Positions 1-9,676 of a DNA stretch of 64,000 nt are shown here, piece by piece (the first letter of the stretch is position 1; every line of letters starts with the position of its first letter). The stretch lies in the NCBI RefSeq assembly GCF_013376045.1, contig NZ_JABMJG010000004.1, positions 310,001 through 374,000 on the forward strand, given 5' to 3'. The position numbers were made by a program, and so were the translations under genes. Origin of the DNA: Variovorax sp. SG517 (GTDB lineage Bacteria; Pseudomonadota; Gammaproteobacteria; Burkholderiales; Burkholderiaceae_C). The notes under the pieces were generated by a model. The model worked only from the letters and a program-made list of their open reading frames with translations. It did not search any database and had not been told where the DNA came from.

Positions 1-104
1 CTTGTTCCAGGAACACCGCGGAACCGGCTTCGCCGGGCCGCCGGTGTTGCCCCCTGGAAGGGGGTTGGCGCAGCGACACGAAGTGCGCGAAGCCTGGGGG
101 TCAT
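1..104 (+). repeat. Dispersed GC-rich intergenic repeat, copy A
   Basis: This non-coding stretch shares a long near-identical core with 19030-19133 (inverted) and a more diverged core with 60359-60450. The shared block runs from 'accgcggaaccggct' through 'gccgggccgc' to a 'ttgcccc' segment, followed by 'ggttggcg' and a 'cgacacgaagtgcgcg' element. It sits immediately downstream of the amidohydrolase stop on the opposite strand. It contains no convincing reading frame. Its role (transcript end structure, nucleoid binding, or simply a mobile repeat) cannot be read from the sequence. Confidence 0.75.
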
Positions 105-920
105 CTAAAGAACGCTGTGCGAGAGCACGGGCAACTGCGTGCGCGTGCTCTGCACCTTCGCGGCGTCGATGTCGAACAGCACCACGCCTTCCTCGGTGGC
201 CTGTTGTGCCACCACCGTGCCCCACGGATCGACGACCAGCGACTGGCCCCAGGTCTGGCGGCCGTTCTCGTGCGTGCCGCCCTGCGCGGGCGCGACCACC
301 CAGGCCAGGTTCTCGATGGCCCGGGCGCGCAGCAGCACCTCCCAGTGCGCGGCGCCGGTGGTGCGCGTGAAGGCGCTGGGCACCAGCAGCAGGTCGGCGC
401 CCTGCTTCGCGAGCGCGCGGTACAGCTCGGGAAAGCGCAGGTCGTAGCAGACGCTCATGCCCACGCGCCAGCGGTGGCCGTCGCGCGAGGGCAGCTCGAA
501 CACCACCGGCTTCGCGCCGGGCGCGATGACGCGGCGCTCGTCGTAGCGCTCGGTGCCGTTGTCGAAGAAGAAGAGATGGATCTTGTCGTAGCGCGCCACG
601 CAGCGCCCGTCGGGAGAGAAGGCCAGCGAGCTGTTGAACACGTGCTCGGCGTCGGTGCTCTCGATGGGCAGCGTGCCGCCGACGATCCACAGCCCGAACT
701 CGCGCGCCGCGTCGGCCAGGAAGCCCTGCACCGTGCCCGCGCCCGCCGTCTCGCGCAGGGCCAGCTTGTCGGTGTCGCGCGCGCCCATCATGCAGAAATA
801 CTCGGGCAGCACCGCGAGTTCGGCGCCGGCCGCGGCGGCCTGCGCGAGCAGGTCGTGGGCGCGCGCGAGGTTGGCTTCGCGGGCGATGGCCGACACCATC
901 TGGATGGCTGCGACTTTCAT
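105..920 (-). CDS. Carbon-nitrogen hydrolase (nitrilase superfamily, Nit1/Nit2-like)
   Basis: A 271-residue cytosolic amidohydrolase of the nitrilase superfamily. The catalytic triad is visible: Glu40 in LPEYF, Lys113 in YDKIHLF and Cys158 in VCYDLRFPE. The length and the FFFDNGTERYDE region resemble Nit1/Nit2 enzymes, which deaminate aberrant products such as deaminated glutathione or omega-amidated 2-oxoacids; the exact substrate is not visible. The start ATG overlaps the yhdP stop as ATGA, so translation is probably coupled to yhdP, the pairing usually seen in beta-proteobacteria. It ends next to an intergenic repeat with no obvious intrinsic terminator. Confidence 0.9.
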   Translation of the reverse strand: MKVAAIQMVSAIAREANLARAHDLLAQAAAAGAELAVLPEYFCMMGARDTDKLALRETAGAGTVQGFLADAAREFGLWIVGGTLPIESTDAEHVFNSSLAFSPDGRCVARYDKIHLFFFDNGTERYDERRVIAPGAKPVVFELPSRDGHRWRVGMSVCYDLRFPELYRALAKQGADLLLVPSAFTRTTGAAHWEVLLRARAIENLAWVVAPAQGGTHENGRQTWGQSLVVDPWGTVVAQQATEEGVVLFDIDAAKVQSTRTQLPVLSHSVL

Positions 921-3900
921 TGCTTGGTCTCCGTTTTCTTGCCGTCGTCCGCGGTCCGCGAGGCGGGCGGCAAACCGGGCGCGCCGGGAATGGTCTGCGG
1001 CAGGAGCTGCAGCGTGCGCGGCACCTTCGCTATTTTGGGGTCTGCCCAGGTGCCTTCGATATGGAACTCCTGGGTGGCCGCCGCCGCGAGCGGCTTGCTC
1101 AACACCCACTGCGCAAGGAACGTGCCCAGGCCCACGGCGGGGTTGATGGCGGTGGCCACCAGCGCCGCGGTGCCCGCGTTGATCTCGGGCACGACCACCA
1201 CGCGCAGGTCCTGGGTCTCGCGCACGATGTCGGCCGAGCCGTCCATCAGCGCCGCGGCGTTGACGCCCTTCATCTGCAGGTTGTTGGTACTGGCGATGCC
1301 CTTGCTGATCTTCGCGTCGCCGCGGATGAAGTCGAAGGCGAAGCCCTCGCTGAACACGTCGCGGAAGTCGAGCGTGAGCCGGCGCGGCAGCGCCTGCAGG
1401 CTCAGCACGCCCAGCAGCTTGGCAAGCCCCGGGTCGGCCTTGAGGAACTGGCCCTGTTCCACGTCGACCTGCAACTGCCCGCCCAGGCTCGGGTAGTCGA
1501 GCGAGAACGGCGAGCCGCGCCAGTTGACGTCGCCTTCCATCCTTCCGCGCCCGCGCCGCAGCACGCCCGGCATGCCGAAGCGCGTGAGCAGCTCGCCGGC
1601 ATCGGCGATGTCGAGCCTGAAGGTCATGGCGGTGCGGCGCTGGCCGGCCGCCGCGCCGGGCACCGCGGCCCAGGTGCCCTTGGCCGCGAAGCTGGCCTCG
1701 GGCATGGTGAAGGCCAGCTTGTTGAGCGCCCATTCGCGCCCCGCGCCGCCGCGGTTGACCGCATCGATCTCGGCGCGGCCCAGGCGCTTGCCGAGCAGTT
1801 CGAAGTCGTCGATCACGATGTCCAGCGCCGGCAGGGTGCCTGGCTGCTCGTCGAGCAGGGCCTCGACCTGCGTGGCCTCGGAGGGCGCGATCTTCAGCCG
1901 CGCGAGCCGCGCATAGAGGCGCCCTGCCTGCGCGTGGCGGTACTCGGCATAGCCGCTGAGCTCGGTGGCGTCGATGTTGGCGCGCCAGACGCCGCCGTCG
2001 CGCGTGCCGCCGAGCACCACGTTGTGCAGCGTGCGGCCCGCGATGCCCAGCTGCTGCGCGCGCACGGCGATGCGCGTGGGCAGGTAGGCCATCGACGGAT
2101 CGTCGGGGCGCTCCGCCGATTCGGCACCCGCGCCGCCGGCCTCGCCGAGCAGCGACTGCCAGGCGGACATGTCGAGCTTGGCGACGTTGACGTTCGCGAA
2201 CACGCCCTTGTCGGGCAGGCTGGCCGTCTCGCCCTGCGCCAGGCCCACGCCGATGCCGCCGCGCACCACGCGCGCCTCGCCGTTGGCCAGCAGGTCGCGC
2301 ACGTACTGCACGGCGCCGACGCGGCCCAGGTCGAGCGAGAGCTGGTCCTGCGTGGCCACCGTCGCGCCCTGCTTCGTGGTTTCGCGCGCGAGCACCTTCT
2401 TCTCGATGCGCAGCGGCATCTGCTCCTCGGCCGCCTTCACGAGCGGCGGCGGCAGCTGCAGCGCGAGGCCCTGCAGGCTGCTGTTGAGCGAGAACTCGGT
2501 CGTGCCTTCGCGCACCGAGAAGGTAGCCGCGTAGGGCGTGCTGCCGGTCGCCTTCTTCGCGAGGCGGGCGAGCCAGTCGACCTCGCGCGCGCCGCGCAGG
2601 CCGTCCGCGGTGGCCGTGCCCTGCGCCTTCAGGGCCACCTCGCGGTTGGGGCCGGTGAAGCGGCCGCGGCCTTCCAGGCGGACGTCGCCGCCCAGGAGCC
2701 TGGCCTGCACGCCGGCCAGCGAGAAGCCGGTCTCGGTGAAGTTGACGGTGCCCTTCGCCTGCGAGAACGAAGGCGCCTCGGGCACCACCTGCAGCTCGTT
2801 GTCGGCCAGCACCACGCTGGCCTGCACCTTGGCGTTGTCCATGGCCTCCAGGGGCAGTTCGAGGTGCAGCTTGTAGTCGGCCGAGCCGGTGGCGCGAGCG
2901 GCCTGCATGACTTCGCCCACGCCGCCCGGCTCGATGCCCGCCAGCGGCGCGCCCGCGCGCAGCACCTCGGCCAGCGGCCCCTTGGCCTGCACGTCGACGC
3001 GCAGCACCTGCGCATGGTGCGACAGCTCCGGGATCTGCGCCTCGCCCTTGGTCACCTCCACGCCGTTGGTGCCCGCCAGGCGGCCGCGCGCGTTGCGCAC
3101 CAGCATGCTGTCGCGCTCGAACACCAGTTCGCCCGAAAGGCCGGTGAGCGCCGGCCAGACGCGCGCCGGCGTGCCGTTGCGCGAAGGCGTGGCGGCCGTG
3201 ACGGCGGGCGGGGCGTAGGCGTAGTTGACGTCGGACACCTTGGCTGCAATGCGGAAGTCGCCCTGCTTCGGGTCCTTGAAGGGCATGTCGTGCAGGTCGC
3301 CACGCACGCGGAAGTCGACGCTGCTCGCGACGCCCTTGGTGACGGCCTCGCGCACGTAGTCGCGCGTGTGCTGCGGAATGTCCAGCGGCAGGTAGCGGAA
3401 CACGCGGGTGCCGTCGGCGCGCGTGAGCTTGCCCTGCAGGTCGAGCACGCCCGGGAAGCGAGACTTGCCGCTCGACGCGGCCGGATCGCTGGTGCGCCAG
3501 CTGGCCTGGGCCTCGCCTTCGGCGTCGGCGTTGGCGAAGCTGAGCTTCGACATCTGCAGCTGGGCGCTGCCGTTGCCGCTGTCGAGCTTCCACTGCAGCT
3601 GCGTGGAGAGCCGGTCGACGGGGATGACCGGCTCCTCGAACACGCCGGGGAATTCGAGCGTGCCCTGCGCGATGGCGAGCGTGGCGGTGCCGCCGGTATG
3701 GGTGGCGTCGAAGTCGACGGTGGCGCCGCTCAGGCCGGGGGTGCCGGTGTGGATCTTCGGCGGTGGCGTGGCCGTGCCGGTGGCACTGGAGGTGGTGGCC
3801 GTGATCGCGGCCGGTGCCGCCGCGTCCGCCTTGGACGGCTGGGACGCGATGCGCAGCCCGCTCACGCGGCCCTTGGCCTGGTAGCGGCTCGGCGCGCCCA

Positions 3901-5122
3901 GCGAGCCCTGCCAGTTCAGGTCGACGTGCTCGACCAGGCCGCGCGGCGCATAGGCATCGAGCAGGCGGTGCGTGGCATCGCCCAGCGGCAGCCGGTCGGC
4001 GATGAGGGCGAGGGCGGCCAGGTCGAGGCGGTCGGCGCGCATTGCGCCGTGCTCGGGCGTGCGGCCCCTTCCGGGCGTGTGCTGCAGCCACAGGTTGCCG
4101 CCGGGCCAGCGCATGCCGTCGGTGGTGTCGAACTGCAGCGCGGTGGTGGAGAACTCCAGCGTCTCCTCGGTGAGCTGCCCCGAGAGGCGGCCGGTGACGG
4201 CACGCAGCACCAGCGGCTGCAGGCCCTTGTCGAGCGAGACGTCGACCTTGTCCAGCCCCAGGTCGACCGCGCCGCCGACGACCTGGCCGTCGTCCACGTC
4301 GGCCCACAGGCGCAGCGCGCCGTTGCCCTCGCGGATGCGGGCGTCGAGCGAGACGTACCGGCCGAGCCGGGTGACGTCGATATAGGGCAGGTCGGCATAG
4401 AGCTGGCCGTCCCAGGTCTGCCAGTGGCCGCTGCGGATGGACAGCAGCGGCTGGCGGAACTGGCCGCGCAGCGTGAAGCGCTCGCCCCAGCCGGCCGGCG
4501 GCGTGGCATCGAGCCGCAGGCTGTGGCGCCTGGCGCTGTTGCGCGCGACGAAGCGGACGTCGGTCAGCAGCAGGGGCTCGGCCTGGCGTTGCTCGTCGGT
4601 CCAGCGCACCGTGCCGCCTTCGATGACCAGTTCGCGCTGCGCGAAAAACCAGTCGGCGCCGCGGGTTTCTCCGGTCGTATCGGTCGCCATGTGCAAACCA
4701 GCCACATGGAGTTTTCCCTGAGTGTCGCGGCGCACGTCGAGCTGCGGCCCCTCGATGTAGAGCTGCTCGAAGTTGAGCCGCCACAGCGAGCGCGGGGACA
4801 CGCTGGCCACCACGCGTGCGAGGCGAAGGGCCTCCCGCTTGTCCGCGTCCTGCAGCACCACGTCGCGCAGTTCGAAGGCCGGGAAAAGCCCTTCGGAGCG
4901 GGCGGTGATCGATCCGATGCGAACCGGCACGCCGATGGCCTTGCTAGCCTGCGCCTCGAGCGCGTCACGAAAATCGCCGATTCGCGGCACAATCCACGCG
5001 TGTAGGACAACGACTGACAGCGCCAGCAGAAGCCATGCAGCGATCAACAGACCCAGCAGCCAGCGCGCCGTCACAGCGGTTATTTTGAGCAGACGTGAAG
5101 GGGAAGACGCCGTGTCGTTCAT
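917..5122 (-). CDS. yhdP: YhdP family AsmA-like envelope protein
   Basis: A 1401-residue protein with one N-terminal transmembrane segment (about residues 20-43, rich in Leu/Ala/Val) followed by a very long periplasmic beta-rich body typical of the YhdP/DUF3971 family. In E. coli, YhdP with TamB and YdbH is an AsmA-like bridge moving phospholipids from inner to outer membrane; that role is carried over by family. The chosen ATG begins MNDTASS, directly before the membrane anchor; an upstream in-frame start would run into the glnE start region. The gene is divergent from glnE with only 25 bp between the two start codons and is followed by the amidohydrolase with an ATGA overlap. Confidence 0.92.
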   Translation of the reverse strand: MNDTASSPSRLLKITAVTARWLLGLLIAAWLLLALSVVVLHAWIVPRIGDFRDALEAQASKAIGVPVRIGSITARSEGLFPAFELRDVVLQDADKREALRLARVVASVSPRSLWRLNFEQLYIEGPQLDVRRDTQGKLHVAGLHMATDTTGETRGADWFFAQRELVIEGGTVRWTDEQRQAEPLLLTDVRFVARNSARRHSLRLDATPPAGWGERFTLRGQFRQPLLSIRSGHWQTWDGQLYADLPYIDVTRLGRYVSLDARIREGNGALRLWADVDDGQVVGGAVDLGLDKVDVSLDKGLQPLVLRAVTGRLSGQLTEETLEFSTTALQFDTTDGMRWPGGNLWLQHTPGRGRTPEHGAMRADRLDLAALALIADRLPLGDATHRLLDAYAPRGLVEHVDLNWQGSLGAPSRYQAKGRVSGLRIASQPSKADAAAPAAITATTSSATGTATPPPKIHTGTPGLSGATVDFDATHTGGTATLAIAQGTLEFPGVFEEPVIPVDRLSTQLQWKLDSGNGSAQLQMSKLSFANADAEGEAQASWRTSDPAASSGKSRFPGVLDLQGKLTRADGTRVFRYLPLDIPQHTRDYVREAVTKGVASSVDFRVRGDLHDMPFKDPKQGDFRIAAKVSDVNYAYAPPAVTAATPSRNGTPARVWPALTGLSGELVFERDSMLVRNARGRLAGTNGVEVTKGEAQIPELSHHAQVLRVDVQAKGPLAEVLRAGAPLAGIEPGGVGEVMQAARATGSADYKLHLELPLEAMDNAKVQASVVLADNELQVVPEAPSFSQAKGTVNFTETGFSLAGVQARLLGGDVRLEGRGRFTGPNREVALKAQGTATADGLRGAREVDWLARLAKKATGSTPYAATFSVREGTTEFSLNSSLQGLALQLPPPLVKAAEEQMPLRIEKKVLARETTKQGATVATQDQLSLDLGRVGAVQYVRDLLANGEARVVRGGIGVGLAQGETASLPDKGVFANVNVAKLDMSAWQSLLGEAGGAGAESAERPDDPSMAYLPTRIAVRAQQLGIAGRTLHNVVLGGTRDGGVWRANIDATELSGYAEYRHAQAGRLYARLARLKIAPSEATQVEALLDEQPGTLPALDIVIDDFELLGKRLGRAEIDAVNRGGAGREWALNKLAFTMPEASFAAKGTWAAVPGAAAGQRRTAMTFRLDIADAGELLTRFGMPGVLRRGRGRMEGDVNWRGSPFSLDYPSLGGQLQVDVEQGQFLKADPGLAKLLGVLSLQALPRRLTLDFRDVFSEGFAFDFIRGDAKISKGIASTNNLQMKGVNAAALMDGSADIVRETQDLRVVVVPEINAGTAALVATAINPAVGLGTFLAQWVLSKPLAAAATQEFHIEGTWADPKIAKVPRTLQLLPQTIPGAPGLPPASRTADDGKKTETKQ

Positions 5123-5147
5123 TGAGGATCGCGCTGTGTCCGGAATT

Positions 5148-7961
5148 ATGACCGCCAGCATTCAGACGGGTTCCACGGAAACCAGCATCGGTGTGAACCA
5201 GTTGCCAGACACCATTTCTCCCATTTCTTCGGCGCCGAAAGACGCCTTCTCTTCGTATTCGAGGTTCGTGCAGCGCCTGCGCCGCAGGTATGCGGCGGAG
5301 CTTTCATTCCTTCCCCCTGGCGCGCCGCGGCGCGAATCGATGACGGTGGCCTACGAGGCCCTGCGCCAGCGAGGGGACGGTATCGGCGATGCACTCCGGA
5401 TTGTGCGGCAGCTCGTGATGGAGCGGCTTGTAACTCTTGATTGCGACGAGCAGGCCCCGCTGGCCGTCGTGACCACCGCAGTCACCGAGCTGGCCGAGCT
5501 GGCGCTCGACATCGCATGCCGCGAGGCCTGCCGCGAGCTCGACGCCACGCACGGCGCCCCGCTCGGCCCGGAGGGCCAGCGTGCGCAGCTGTGGATCGTG
5601 GGCATGGGCAAGCTCGGCGCGCGCGAGCTCAACGTGTCGAGCGACATCGACCTGATCTACCTCTACGACGTCGACGGCGAGACCCAGGGCGACGCCGACG
5701 GCCGCGGCCGGCTGGCCAACCAGGAGTACTTCGCGCGTGCCGTGAAGCGCATCTACGCGCTGGTGGGCGACACCACCGAGCACGGCTTCGTGTTCCGCGT
5801 CGACCTGGCGCTGCGGCCCAACGGCAACTCGGGCCCGAGCGTGGTCTCGCTCGATGCGCTGGAAGAGTATTTCCAGGTGCAGGGCCGCGAGTGGGAGCGC
5901 TTCGCCTGGATGAAGAGCCGCGTGGTCGCGCCGCGCGACATCGTGCTCGCGGGCCAGGCACAGGGGCTGCGCGGCGCAGTGCTGCCCTTCGTGTTCCGAC
6001 GCTACCTCGACTACAGCGTGTTCGATTCGCTGCGCGTGCTGCACCGGCAGATCCGCGAGCAGTCGGCGCGCCGCAGCGCCGGCCGCCCTGAACGCGCCAA
6101 CGACGTGAAGCTCTCGCGCGGCGGCATCCGCGAGATCGAGTTCACCGTGCAGCTGCTGCAGGTGGTGCGCGGCGGTCAGTTCCCCGAGCTGCGCACGCGG
6201 CCCACGCTCGATGCGCTGCAGCGCCTGGCGCGCGCCAACCTCATGCCGCAGGAAACCGCCGACGCGCTGGCCGCGGCCTACGAGTTCCTGCGCCGCGTCG
6301 AGCACCGCATCCAGTACCTCGACGACCAGCAGACCCACGTGCTGCCGGTGTCCGACGACGACCTGCGCTGGATCGCCCAGAGCATGGGCTATCCCAGCTG
6401 CTGCCCCTTCCTCGAGCAGCTCGACACGCACCGCGAGTTCGTCGCGCAGGAGTTCGACAAGCTGCTGGGCGGCGAGAAGCCCTGCAACGGCAAGTGCAGC
6501 GGCAAGAAGGCCGCCGCGCCCGCCGACCTGGCCGACCTGCTCGGCGACCTGCCTCCGGTGTTCGCCGAGCGCATCCGCGACTGGTGCGAACAGCCCCGCG
6601 TGCTGGCCCTGCGCGAGGAAACCCGCGCGCGCCTGCGCCAGCTGGTGCAACGCACCGGCCAGTGGCTCAAGGAGCCTGATGGCGACGGCGCGGGCCAGAC
6701 CCCGCGCCATGTCGACGCCGCCATGCGCTGGGCCGACTGGATCGAGCCGCTGATGCGCCGCGAGAGCTACCTGGCACTGCTGGTCGAACGCCCGGCAGTG
6801 CAGGAACGCCTGCTGCGCCTGCTGGGCGCGGCCAAGTGGCCGGCGCGCTACCTGATGCAGCACCCCGGCGTGATCGACGAGCTCGCGAGCGACGAGATGC
6901 TCTCGGGCCGCTTCGTCGCCGCCGAGTTCGAGCGCGAGCTCGACGCGCGCCACGCATCGCTCACCCGCACCGGCGAGGCCGACGAGGAACGGCTGCTGAA
7001 CCTGCTGCGCCACGCGCACCACGCCGAGGTGTTCCGCACCCTGGCGCGCGACGTGGACGGCCGCCTCACCGTCGAGCAGGTGGCCGACGACCTCAGCGCG
7101 CTGGCCGACGCCACGCTGCGCGTGACCGCCCGCTGGTGCTGGCCGCACGTGCGCAACCGGCACCGCGAGGTGCCGCAGTTCGCGATCATCGGCTACGGCA
7201 AGCTGGGCGGAAAGGAGCTGGGCTACGGCAGCGACCTCGACATCGTGTTCGTCTACGACGACGACGACGAGCGCGCCGGCGAGGTCTACGCGGCCTACGT
7301 GCGCAAGCTCATCAACTGGCTCACGGTGAAGACGCGCGAGGGCGACCTGTTCGAGATCGACACCGCCCTGCGCCCCAACGGCAACTCCGGCCTGCTGACC
7401 ACCAGCTTCGAGGCCTACGAGAAGTACCAGCTCGGCCGCGGCAGCAACACCGCGTGGACCTGGGAACACCAGGCCATGACGCGCGCGCGCTTCGTGCTGG
7501 GCAGCGAGGACCACGGCGCCGAGCTCGGCGCGCGCTTCGACCAGGTGCGCGAGGCCGTGCTCGTGGCGCCGCGCGACCGCGAGGCGCTGAAGGCCGAGAT
7601 CATCGCGATGCGCAACAAGCTGCGCGGCGCGCGGCCGGTGAAGCCCGACCGCTTCGACGTGAAACACAGCCCCGGCGGCATGGTCGATGCCGAGTTCGCG
7701 GTGCAGTTCCTGGTGCTGTCGTCCTCGGCCGAGCACCCGGAGCTGATTCCGAACGTGGGCAACATCGCCCTGCTGCTGCGCGCCGAACTGGCCGGCCTGC
7801 TGCCCGAGGGCGTGGGCCGCAGCGCGGCGCGCGCCTATCGCGAGCTGCGCCGCGTGCAGCACCGCGCGCGCCTCAACGAGGAGCCCACGCAGGTCACGCC
7901 GCCCGCGCTGGCGGCCGAACGAGACGCCATGCTGGCGCTGTGGAAGGCCGTATTTGGCTGA
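5148..7961 (+). CDS. glnE: Bifunctional glutamine synthetase adenylyltransferase/deadenylase
   Basis: A 937-residue enzyme (E. coli GlnE is 946) that attaches AMP to and removes it from glutamine synthetase in response to PII, so it tunes nitrogen assimilation. Two nucleotidyltransferase lobes are visible: GARELNVSSDIDLIYLYD near residue 160 (deadenylylase half) and GGKELGYGSDLDIVFVYD near residue 690 (adenylyltransferase half), each followed by a second acidic motif (FRVDLALRPNG and FEIDTALRPNG). Near residue 443 a linker carries CNGKC with basic residues, which I do not recognise as usual. The ATG at 5148 is preferred because conserved sequence starts soon after. It overlaps rlpA by 8 bp. 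Confidence 0.95.
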   Translation: MTASIQTGSTETSIGVNQLPDTISPISSAPKDAFSSYSRFVQRLRRRYAAELSFLPPGAPRRESMTVAYEALRQRGDGIGDALRIVRQLVMERLVTLDCDEQAPLAVVTTAVTELAELALDIACREACRELDATHGAPLGPEGQRAQLWIVGMGKLGARELNVSSDIDLIYLYDVDGETQGDADGRGRLANQEYFARAVKRIYALVGDTTEHGFVFRVDLALRPNGNSGPSVVSLDALEEYFQVQGREWERFAWMKSRVVAPRDIVLAGQAQGLRGAVLPFVFRRYLDYSVFDSLRVLHRQIREQSARRSAGRPERANDVKLSRGGIREIEFTVQLLQVVRGGQFPELRTRPTLDALQRLARANLMPQETADALAAAYEFLRRVEHRIQYLDDQQTHVLPVSDDDLRWIAQSMGYPSCCPFLEQLDTHREFVAQEFDKLLGGEKPCNGKCSGKKAAAPADLADLLGDLPPVFAERIRDWCEQPRVLALREETRARLRQLVQRTGQWLKEPDGDGAGQTPRHVDAAMRWADWIEPLMRRESYLALLVERPAVQERLLRLLGAAKWPARYLMQHPGVIDELASDEMLSGRFVAAEFERELDARHASLTRTGEADEERLLNLLRHAHHAEVFRTLARDVDGRLTVEQVADDLSALADATLRVTARWCWPHVRNRHREVPQFAIIGYGKLGGKELGYGSDLDIVFVYDDDDERAGEVYAAYVRKLINWLTVKTREGDLFEIDTALRPNGNSGLLTTSFEAYEKYQLGRGSNTAWTWEHQAMTRARFVLGSEDHGAELGARFDQVREAVLVAPRDREALKAEIIAMRNKLRGARPVKPDRFDVKHSPGGMVDAEFAVQFLVLSSSAEHPELIPNVGNIALLLRAELAGLLPEGVGRSAARAYRELRRVQHRARLNEEPTQVTPPALAAERDAMLALWKAVFG

Positions 7962-9144
7962 GGGAACCCGTTCCCCAGCCACCACCGCGCTGGCGGCCTG
8001 CGCGGTAGCCGTCGCCGTTCTTCTTGCGGGCTGCGCCAGCGGTCCGCGCAGCGGGGGCGGCGTGGCCAGCGGCCGCGACGGCCCGGGCACCAACATCCCG
8101 CCCGACCTCGCCAACGTGCCCGACGCCGAGCCGCGTATCGAGCCGATCCGCACCAGCGGTGGCACCAGCAAGCCCTACACGGTGCTGGGCCGCGGCTACG
8201 CGCCGATCACCGACGACCGGCCGTTCCGCGAATCGGGGCTGGCCTCGTGGTACGGGCGCAAGTTCCACGCGGCGTCCACGTCCAGCGGAGAGCCCTACGA
8301 CATGTACGCCATGACGGCCGCGCACAAGACGCTGCCGCTGCCGAGCTACGTGCGCGTGCGCAACCCGGCCAACGGGCGCGAGGTGATCGTGCGCGTGAAC
8401 GACCGTGGCCCCTTCGTGGACGGCCGCGTCATCGACCTGAGCTACACGGCTGCGCTCAAGCTCGACCTGCTGCGCGGCGTGGCGCCGGTGGAGATCGAGC
8501 GGATCACCAACGACGACATCCGCACGGGCGCATGGCGGCGCGATTCGGGAACGGCGTATGCCGCCGCCGAAGCGCCCGCGCCGGTGCGCACGGCGCCCGT
8601 GCGCGTAGCAAGCGCACCGCTGCCGCCGCAACAGCAGCAGGTGCGGGTGCCGGCCGAATGGGCGGCGCCGGTCGCAGCGGCCGGCAACGACATGCCGCAG
8701 CCGGCATCGACGATGCCTGTCGCTCCGCAGACGCCGATGGCCGCGGCCCTGCCGCCGGGGACGGGGGCGGAGCCGGAATCGGCGCAGTCGCCGCCTTCCA
8801 TTCCACCGGGCCGGCAAGCCATCGTGGTCAACGAACTGCCTCCGCTGCAGGCGGCTGTGCCGCCGGCACCCTTGCCCGCGAACATCGCTCAGCGGCCCGC
8901 CGCGGCGCTCCCCGGCTTCTGGGTGCAACTGGGCGCGTTCCGCGAGCGGGACGGCGCCGAGAGCCTGCTGAACCAGGCCGCGCGCGGCGTGCCGTCGCTG
9001 GCGCCGCAGCTGCGCGTGTTCAGCGAGGCCGGAACGCACCGGCTGCAGGCCGGGCCTTTCGCCTCGCGCAACGCAGCCGGCGAGGTGGTCGGCCAGCTGC
9101 GCGAGAACCTGCACATCTCGCCGATGGTGGTGGAGCGCAGGTAG
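7954..9144 (+). CDS. rlpA: RlpA-like septal lytic transglycosylase lipoprotein
   Basis: A 396-residue lipoprotein. The only start that keeps the signal peptide is TTG at 7954, overlapping the end of glnE. The hydrophobic core AVAVAVLLAGC gives a lipobox with Cys27. The double-psi beta-barrel domain covers about residues 92-180 (GLASWYGRKFHAASTSSGE, then VRVNDRGPFVDGRVIDLS). A Pro/Ala/Gln-rich linker leads to a C-terminal SPOR domain (about 320-396) for binding denuded septal glycan. In Pseudomonas, RlpA cleaves denuded glycan strands at the division site. A 7-bp inverted repeat (9135-9154) spans the stop codon but lacks a T-tract. Confidence 0.9.
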   Translation: MAEGTRSPATTALAACAVAVAVLLAGCASGPRSGGGVASGRDGPGTNIPPDLANVPDAEPRIEPIRTSGGTSKPYTVLGRGYAPITDDRPFRESGLASWYGRKFHAASTSSGEPYDMYAMTAAHKTLPLPSYVRVRNPANGREVIVRVNDRGPFVDGRVIDLSYTAALKLDLLRGVAPVEIERITNDDIRTGAWRRDSGTAYAAAEAPAPVRTAPVRVASAPLPPQQQQVRVPAEWAAPVAAAGNDMPQPASTMPVAPQTPMAAALPPGTGAEPESAQSPPSIPPGRQAIVVNELPPLQAAVPPAPLPANIAQRPAAALPGFWVQLGAFRERDGAESLLNQAARGVPSLAPQLRVFSEAGTHRLQAGPFASRNAAGEVVGQLRENLHISPMVVERR

Positions 9145-9163
9145 GCGCCTGCGCGCCTTCCGA

Positions 9164-9625
9164 TCAGAGCAGCGGCTTGACCGCCACCGGCACGCCGCTG
9201 GCGACGTTGAGGCGGTTCCAGGTGTTGATCTGCGCGATCGCCACCGACAGCTCGGCAATCTCCAGGTCGCTGAAGTTGGCCTTGAGCGCCGCGAACTCGG
9301 CGTCGCGCGCGTCGTAGCGGTCGGCCAGGCGCGTGAGCGATTCGGCCCAGGCCAGAGCGGCGCGCTCGCGCTCGTTGAAGAAGCTCACCTCGCGCCAGGT
9401 GGCGAGGCTGTTGATGCGCTGCCATTCCTCGCCCTGCTTGCGCAGGTCGCGCACGTGCATGTCGAGACAGTAGGCGCAGCCGTTGATCTGCGAGACGCGG
9501 GCGTAGACGTAGTCGACCAGCACCTTGCCGAGCGTGCTCGACTCGATGGTGGCGTTGACGCCGAGGATGGCCTCGAAGGACTTCGGGACCAGCTTGAACC
9601 AGTTCAGGCGTGCGGTGGTGTTCAT
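9164..9625 (-). CDS. AhpD-like carboxymuconolactone decarboxylase-family protein
   Basis: A 153-residue alkylhydroperoxidase-like protein with the redox motif CAYCLDMH (Cys50, Cys53, His57), the AhpD core signature. Such proteins reduce peroxides or accept reducing equivalents through the CxxC pair. It is the direct target of the neighbouring ECF41 sigma factor: an exact TGTCACA-N16-CGTC promoter lies 52-78 bp upstream of the ATG. ECF41 sigma genes are typically adjacent to carboxymuconolactone decarboxylase, oxidoreductase or epimerase genes, so the pairing fits the family. The natural oxidant is unknown. Confidence 0.92.
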   Translation of the reverse strand: MNTTARLNWFKLVPKSFEAILGVNATIESSTLGKVLVDYVYARVSQINGCAYCLDMHVRDLRKQGEEWQRINSLATWREVSFFNERERAALAWAESLTRLADRYDARDAEFAALKANFSDLEIAELSVAIAQINTWNRLNVASGVPVAVKPLL

Positions 9626-9676
9626 GGTTGGTTTCTCCAGTGGGTTGCGATGGAATCGATCTGCTTACCTACTGAA

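Noticed and set aside
920..5005. Very long plus-strand reading frame opposite yhdP
   Set aside because: It is Arg/Ala/Gly/His-rich without domain features and mirrors the coding strand of yhdP in GC-rich DNA; the minus-strand frame has recognisable YhdP content.
5304..8171. Long minus-strand frame opposite glnE
   Set aside because: Rich in His/Gln/Val repeats without motifs, a typical shadow of a GC-rich gene; glnE motifs are on the plus strand.
9135..9154. Inverted repeat over the rlpA stop as a terminator
   Set aside because: The arms are 7 bp but no T-tract follows on either strand, so it is not a convincing intrinsic terminator.
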